Assembly (NCBI GenBank): GCA_005503065.1 | Contig: SCOE01000026.1 | Location: 18,132 to 82,131 of the forward strand | DNA from: Comamonadaceae bacterium ALPHA2B | GTDB lineage: Bacteria; Pseudomonadota; Gammaproteobacteria; Burkholderiales; Burkholderiaceae_C | Direction of reading: 5' to 3' | Length of the DNA: 64,000 nt | Part shown: positions 60,123 to 64,000 of the stretch, one piece after another | How the letters are laid out: the number at the start of each line of letters is the position of its first letter | Position numbering within the stretch: the stretch's first letter is position 1 | Translations under genes and position numbers: made by a program | Notes under the pieces: generated by a model | The model's input: only the letters and a program-made list of their open reading frames with translations | Database searches by the model: none | What the model was told of the DNA's origin: nothing

Positions 60123-61880
60123 TCAGCCCGGGGCGGCGCGCGCATGCACCTGCGTCGACAAGTGCGGATGCCGCGCCAGCACCTCGTCGCGGGGTCCGCA
60201 GTCGGCCACGCGCCCGGCTTCCAGGATGACGACCGTGTCGAAGCGCTCCAGCAGGCTCAGCCGATGTACCGACGCGATCAGGCAGGCCTGCGGGAAGGCG
60301 GCGGCCATGCGTTCGAACACGCGGCCCTCGGTCTGCGGGTCGAGTGCGCTGGTCGGCTCGTCGAGCAACAGCAGCGAGCTGCCATGGCCCGCCAGCGCGC
60401 CGCGTGCCAGCGCCAGGCGCTGCCGCTGGCCACCCGAGAGGTTGAAGCCGCGCTCGGTCAGCGGACTCGCCAATCCGTCGGGCAGGCGAGCCAGCACTTC
60501 GTCGAAGGCGCTGGCGTGGACCGATTGCTGGAGCACCGCCTCGTCGGCCGGCTCGCCGAAGGTGAGGTTCTCGCGGACGCTGGCCTCGAAGACCTCGGCC
60601 TCCTGCGGGATCAGCGTCGCCAGCGCGCGCAGCCGCATCCACGGCTGGGCCTGCCCGTCGATCGTCAGCGTGCCGTGTTGTGGCACGTAGAGCCCGGCCA
60701 ACGCCCGCAGCAGCGTGCTCTTGCCACCGCCGCTCGGGCCGATCAGCGCCACCCGCTCGCCGCGGCGCAGGGTGAGCGACAGATCGTGCAGGCCGCCGCC
60801 GCGGCTGCTGTCGGCATAGCCCCAGTGCACGCCGTGCACCGCCAGCGTGCGCCAGGGCGCGCCGGCATCCACGGGCGGCGGCGCGGCGGCCGGATCGCCC
60901 GGCGCGGCCCAGATCGGCTCGGCGCTGCCGTAATCGGTGTGCATGCGCGCGAAGTTCTGGAAGTTGGCGGCCATGGAGCTGACGACCGAGGCTGCCTGCT
61001 GCGCGTACTGGTAGATCATGAACACCGTGCCCAGCATCACCGCCGATGCCGCGCCGCCCGCAGAGATGGCCTGCCAGACGTAGATGGCCACCAGCAGCCA
61101 GGTCAGCCCCAGGCCCAGCATGTCGACCGCGAACCATTTGCCTTCGTTGACCACCACCGCTCGCTTGAGCGGCGCCGAGACGGCTTCCATGCGCCGGCGC
61201 AAAAGCTTCGCCGACGCCGCCTGCAGCCGCAGGCCGATCACGGTGGAGGCATTGCCGACGAAGTCGAGCAGCGCAGCGGCGTAGCGGCGGTCGGCATCGT
61301 TCTCCTGCCGGGCCAGCACCATCAGCGCCTTGTCGAAGCGCAGGATCGCCGCACCGATGACGATGTAGCCCACCAGCGCGATCAGCCCGCTGGTGTGCGA
61401 GAGCAGCGCCAGGGCCACCAGCGGACCGGCGAAGCTCAGCGCGCTCTGCACGTAGACGAACTGGTTCTGCGCGAAGTCCGACAGCGCGCGGCTGGCCTGG
61501 TGCACCCGGTGCTGCAACTCGCCCGAGTGGTGCCCGTCGCGCCAGGCCAGCGGGGCGGCGGTGATGCGGCCGTACAGCTGGTCGCTCAGGCGCTCGCGCA
61601 CGCGCACGCCGACGTTGCGCTCGAGCACGCGACCGGGCCCGTGCAGCAGCCAGGACACCAGGTACACGCCCATCAGCACCGCGATCCAGCGCCCGGCCGC
61701 GGACACCTGGCCCTTCTGCAGCGCGTTGATCGCCTGCGCCGCAAGCCAGGGCATTGCCAGCCGCACGAGTTGCGAGCCGCCCAGCAACGCCGCGGCGCCC
61801 ACGAGCTGCCCACGCACGCCCTCGGCGTGCTGCCACAGCGCGCGGTAGAGCGTGCGGATGGCGCTGCCGGTGGTGGTCAT
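60123..61880 (-). CDS. ABC transporter, fused permease-ATPase (exporter type)
   Basis: A 585-residue half-transporter: about six transmembrane helices over residues 1-330, then an ATPase with Walker A ALIGPSGGGKSTLLRALAG, signature FNLSGGQRQRLALARGAL, Walker B LLLLDEPTSALDPQTEG and H-loop SVHRLSLL. Likely acts as a homodimer. The exported substrate is unknown; MsbA-like lipid flippases and drug exporters share this plan. Confidence 0.9.
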   Translation of the reverse strand: MTTTGSAIRTLYRALWQHAEGVRGQLVGAAALLGGSQLVRLAMPWLAAQAINALQKGQVSAAGRWIAVLMGVYLVSWLLHGPGRVLERNVGVRVRERLSDQLYGRITAAPLAWRDGHHSGELQHRVHQASRALSDFAQNQFVYVQSALSFAGPLVALALLSHTSGLIALVGYIVIGAAILRFDKALMVLARQENDADRRYAAALLDFVGNASTVIGLRLQAASAKLLRRRMEAVSAPLKRAVVVNEGKWFAVDMLGLGLTWLLVAIYVWQAISAGGAASAVMLGTVFMIYQYAQQAASVVSSMAANFQNFARMHTDYGSAEPIWAAPGDPAAAPPPVDAGAPWRTLAVHGVHWGYADSSRGGGLHDLSLTLRRGERVALIGPSGGGKSTLLRALAGLYVPQHGTLTIDGQAQPWMRLRALATLIPQEAEVFEASVRENLTFGEPADEAVLQQSVHASAFDEVLARLPDGLASPLTERGFNLSGGQRQRLALARGALAGHGSSLLLLDEPTSALDPQTEGRVFERMAAAFPQACLIASVHRLSLLERFDTVVILEAGRVADCGPRDEVLARHPHLSTQVHARAAPG

Positions 61881-61909
61881 GCGGGAGGGAACACGGACAC
61901 CGAAAGGCG

Positions 61910-62031
61910 GGCAGCCAGACGCTGAGGGCGCGGAGATTGCGCAGAGGGCGCGGAAGAATTCAAAGAAATCTTCGATGCCTTCCCTCTGCGCCCTTTGCGA
62001 ACCCTTGGCGCCCTCTGCGTTCGGCTGTCCG
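61910..62031. repeat. Large imperfect palindrome (CGCAGAGGGCGC type)
   Basis: Two arms of about 42 bases (around 61918-61959 and 61977-62023), each with GAGGGCGC and CAGAGGGCGC-type motifs, face each other with GAAGAATTC..AAATCTTC in the centre. Known bacterial intergenic palindromes with CTCTGCGC arms look alike. It lies between the ABC exporter and CreA genes. Other copies are not in the window. Confidence 0.65.
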
Positions 62032-62034
62032 ACT

Positions 62035-62505
62035 TCATTTCACAGGGATGGGCGTGCCGCGGTCGACCGGCACCGCCGTCACGGCGTTCTGCGGCGAGCC
62101 GTCGATCAGCTTGTCGGAGTAGGTGAGGTAGATCAGCGTGTTGCGCCTGGGGTCGACCATGCGCACCACCCGCAGGCGCTTGAACAGGATCGACTGCCGC
62201 TCGGCGTATACCTCCTCGCGCTTGGGCAGCGGCCCGGCGAAGCCGATCGGCCCGACCTGGCGGCAGGCGATCGAGGCCTCGGCCTTGTCCTCGGCCAGGC
62301 CGAAGGCGCCCGACAGGCCGCCCGTCTTGGCGCGTGAGACATAGCAGGTCACGCCGTTGACGCGCGGGTCGTCGTAGGCGTCGACCACGATCTTGTGGTC
62401 GGGGCCGATGAGCTTGAAGGCGGTGTCGACGTCGCCGACCGTCTCGGCACCGGCCGTCACCGAGGCGAGCAGCGTGCACAGGAGCAGCGGAAGGAGCTTG
62501 TTCAT
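62035..62505 (-). CDS. CreA-family exported protein
   Basis: A 156-residue protein. The signal MNKLLPLLLCTLLASVTAGAE is followed by VGDVDTAFKLIGPDHKIVVDAYDDPRVNGVTCYVSRAKTGGLSGAFGLAEDKAEASIACRQVGPI, the CreA family core with two conserved cysteines. Function in E. coli is not known. The start at 62505 has AAGGAG near it on the minus strand. Confidence 0.9.
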   Translation of the reverse strand: MNKLLPLLLCTLLASVTAGAETVGDVDTAFKLIGPDHKIVVDAYDDPRVNGVTCYVSRAKTGGLSGAFGLAEDKAEASIACRQVGPIGFAGPLPKREEVYAERQSILFKRLRVVRMVDPRRNTLIYLTYSDKLIDGSPQNAVTAVPVDRGTPIPVK

Positions 62506-62538
62506 GGCGTTCTCAAATCCTCGGCAGCGGCCTGCCAT

Positions 62539-62602
62539 GCTATGAATTCGATAGCTGCTTGCGCAGGTCGGGCGGGCGCTGCAGGCCGATTTGGCTTGAA
62601 AT
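62539..62602 (+). repeat. Dispersed GCTAT-N7-ATAGC repeat, copy 7
   Basis: GCTATGAATTCGATAGC (62539-62555), then a TTGCGCAGGTCGGGCGGG tail ending GGCTTGAAAT. Between the CreA and NUDIX genes. This copy is a close match to copies 3 and 4 in its tail. Confidence 0.85.
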
Positions 62603-62619
62603 GTCGCGCCGCCACCGGC

Positions 62620-63168
62620 TCACACGATATCGACCGTGTGGATGCGGTACTCACCCTGGCGGCGGTCCTCGAAGAAGCGTTCCAACGCCTCGCGCACGGT
62701 GCGGAAGGCGATCTCGTCCCAGGGAATCTCTTCCTCGGTGAAGAGCTTCGCCTCGATGGTCTCGTGGCCCGGCGCGAAGATGTCGCTCAGCAGCTTCGCG
62801 CGGTAGAACAGGTGGACCTGCCCGACCCGCACCACGTTCATCACCGCGAAGAGGCCGCCCATCTCGTACTGGGCGCCAGCTTCCTCGTCGGTCTCGCGCG
62901 CGGCGCCTTCGGCCGTGGTCTCGCCCAGCTCCATGAAGCCGGCCGGCAGCGTCCACTTGCCCCAGCGCGGCTCGATGTTGCGCTTGCACAGCAACACCTT
63001 GTCGCCCAGCACGGGAATGGTGCCGACGACGTTGAGCGGGTTCTCGTAGTGGATCGTGCCGCAGGCCGGGCAGACGGCGCGTTCCTTGACGTCGCCGTCG
63101 TCGGGCACGCGGTACACCACGGCGGTGCCGCAGTTCTTGCAGTGCTTGATGAGGGGGCGGGTGAACAT
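62620..63168 (-). CDS. NUDIX hydrolase with zinc-ribbon (NudC-like)
   Basis: A 182-residue protein. An N-terminal zinc ribbon (HCKNCG and VCPACG) is followed by the Nudix box GFMELGETTAEGAARETDEEAGAQ, matching G-x5-E-x7-R-E-x2-E-E-x-G. These proteins hydrolyse nucleotide diphosphates linked to other groups, e.g. NADH in NudC. Here the protein is shorter than NudC and lacks its N-terminal domain. The ATG at 63168 is chosen; a GTG at 63192 is possible. It lies just downstream of the FAH-family gene. Confidence 0.87.
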   Translation of the reverse strand: MFTRPLIKHCKNCGTAVVYRVPDDGDVKERAVCPACGTIHYENPLNVVGTIPVLGDKVLLCKRNIEPRWGKWTLPAGFMELGETTAEGAARETDEEAGAQYEMGGLFAVMNVVRVGQVHLFYRAKLLSDIFAPGHETIEAKLFTEEEIPWDEIAFRTVREALERFFEDRRQGEYRIHTVDIV

Positions 63169-63200
63169 CGCGCTCGGGCGGGCCTGGTTCACAGCCGCGC

Positions 63201-63902
63201 TCAGGCGACCTTCACCGTCAGCGTGGGCAGGCCGGTCACCTGGCCGACCATCGTGTCGCCCGACACCACCGCCGCCACGCCTTCGGGCGTGCCGGAGTAG
63301 ATCAGGTCGCCGGGCTGCAGCTCCCAGGCGGCGGACAGGTGCTCGATGGTCTCGGCCACGTTCCAGATCAGCTTGGCGACGTTGCTGCGCTGGCGGTCGG
63401 TGCCGTTGACCTGCAGGGAGATCTCGGCGTTCTCGACGTCGCCGGCCTCGGCCTTGGGCACGATCGGGCCGATGGGCGCGCTCTGCTCGAAGCCCTTGCC
63501 GATGTCCCAGGGGCGGCCCTGCTTCTTCATGTCGTTCTGCAGGTCGCGGCGGGTCATGTCCAGGCCCACGGCCCAGCCGAAGATGTGCTTGTGCGCATCG
63601 GCGGCCGCGATGTTCTTGCCGCCGGTGCCGATGGCGACCACGAGTTCGATCTCGTGGTGCAGGTTCTTGGTCAGCGAAGGGTAGGCCGTGGTGCCGGTGC
63701 TGCCGGCATCGACCACCACCAGCGCGTCGGCCGGCTTCATGAAGAAGAAGGGCGGCTCGCGGCCGGTGAAGCCCATCTCCTTGGCGTGCTCCTCGTAGTT
63801 GCGGCCCACGCAGTAGATGCGGTGGACGGGGAAGCGGGCGGCGCTGCCCGCCACCGGAACCGACACCACGGGTGCCGGGCTGAAGACATAGTCGGTAGCC
63901 AT
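63201..63902 (-). CDS. Fumarylacetoacetate hydrolase-family protein
   Basis: A 233-residue single-domain FAH protein. RIYCVGRNYEEHAKEMGFTGREPPFFFMKPADALV leads into NLHHEIELVVAIGTGGKNIAAADA (the metal-binding Glu pair), WAVGLDMTRRDLQNDMKKQGRPWDIGKGFEQSAPIGPI and GDLIYSGTPEGVAAVVSGD. Relatives hydrolyse or decarboxylate beta-diketo acids such as fumarylpyruvate or oxaloacetate. No pathway genes are adjacent. The rest of the window (63903-64000) shows nothing else. Confidence 0.9.
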   Translation of the reverse strand: MATDYVFSPAPVVSVPVAGSAARFPVHRIYCVGRNYEEHAKEMGFTGREPPFFFMKPADALVVVDAGSTGTTAYPSLTKNLHHEIELVVAIGTGGKNIAAADAHKHIFGWAVGLDMTRRDLQNDMKKQGRPWDIGKGFEQSAPIGPIVPKAEAGDVENAEISLQVNGTDRQRSNVAKLIWNVAETIEHLSAAWELQPGDLIYSGTPEGVAAVVSGDTMVGQVTGLPTLTVKVA

Positions 63903-64000
63903 CGGAATGCTCTTTCTTGGGAGGGGAAAAGGCGCAAGGCGGCCAGTGTGCCAGAGCCGGCGCCGGGCATGGTGACGGGGGGCGGAAGCGGGCGGGGCGG

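Noticed and set aside
1..64000. CRISPR array, rRNA operon, insertion sequence or prophage
   Set aside because: No evenly spaced direct repeats, transposase-like protein, integrase or rRNA segment was seen.

Overview
This window is high-GC chromosomal DNA of a beta-proteobacterium, most likely family Comamonadaceae and plausibly Variovorax or a close relative. That placement is inferred from gene families and order: thrS-infC-rpmI-rplT-pheS-pheT-ihfA-merR-tRNA-Pro, three tripartite-tricarboxylate 'Bug' receptors, DUF2501, DUF4148 and SWIB/H1-like proteins, and several copies of a GCTAT-N7-ATAGC intergenic repeat I associate with this family. I saw no rRNA, insertion sequence, prophage or CRISPR array.

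Layout. 1-7 kb: mixed small transport and regulatory genes (truncated SulP permease, VOC protein, possible Imm-5-like protein, GNAT, DUF2501, AraC regulator divergent from an MFS transporter, TauE/SafE permease, EVE protein). 7-19.6 kb: a GntR regulator divergent from a catabolic operon made of a Rieske oxygenase, a glutamine-synthetase-like ligase, a 2Fe-2S ferredoxin, a ferredoxin reductase and a complete LIV-type ABC importer, followed by a lipoprotein amidohydrolase and a CHMI-like isomerase. The layout suggests import of a nitrogenous compound, gamma-glutamylation of an amine and oxygenation. 19.6-25.4 kb: LysR divergent from a DadA-like oxidase, an unusual HyuA-fragment/HyuB fusion, a Bug receptor and a RidA protein. 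25.4-30.4 kb: LysR, Bug, alpha/beta hydrolase, FAD monooxygenase and VOC protein, an aromatic-degradation style operon. 30.4-34.2 kb: ArsC-like, exported methyltransferase, GST, type-II lumazine synthase under an FMN riboswitch, EamA permease.

34.2-46 kb: a minus-strand catabolic operon (Bug, PhyH-type dioxygenase, NitT/TauT ABC transporter, enolase-superfamily enzyme, Gfo/Idh dehydrogenase, DUF993, TIM-barrel isomerase) with a TetR regulator and a divergent ThDP enzyme. Two similar palindromes suggest one TetR regulon. 46-49.8 kb: SWIB protein, DMT permease, gamma-glutamylcyclotransferase and isocitrate lyase, whose upstream region is AT-rich and palindromic.

49.8-58.2 kb: the translation block. 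thrS is preceded by a short threonine-codon-rich leader ORF, an antiterminator-capable segment and an intrinsic terminator, which looks like ribosome-mediated attenuation. infC appears to start at a rare ATC codon. 58.2-64 kb: DUF4148 protein, a small unknown protein, NlpD-like LytM lipoprotein, ABC exporter, CreA, NUDIX and fumarylacetoacetate-hydrolase-family proteins, interspersed with repeats. All functions are read from sequence motifs and family knowledge; no database search was run.
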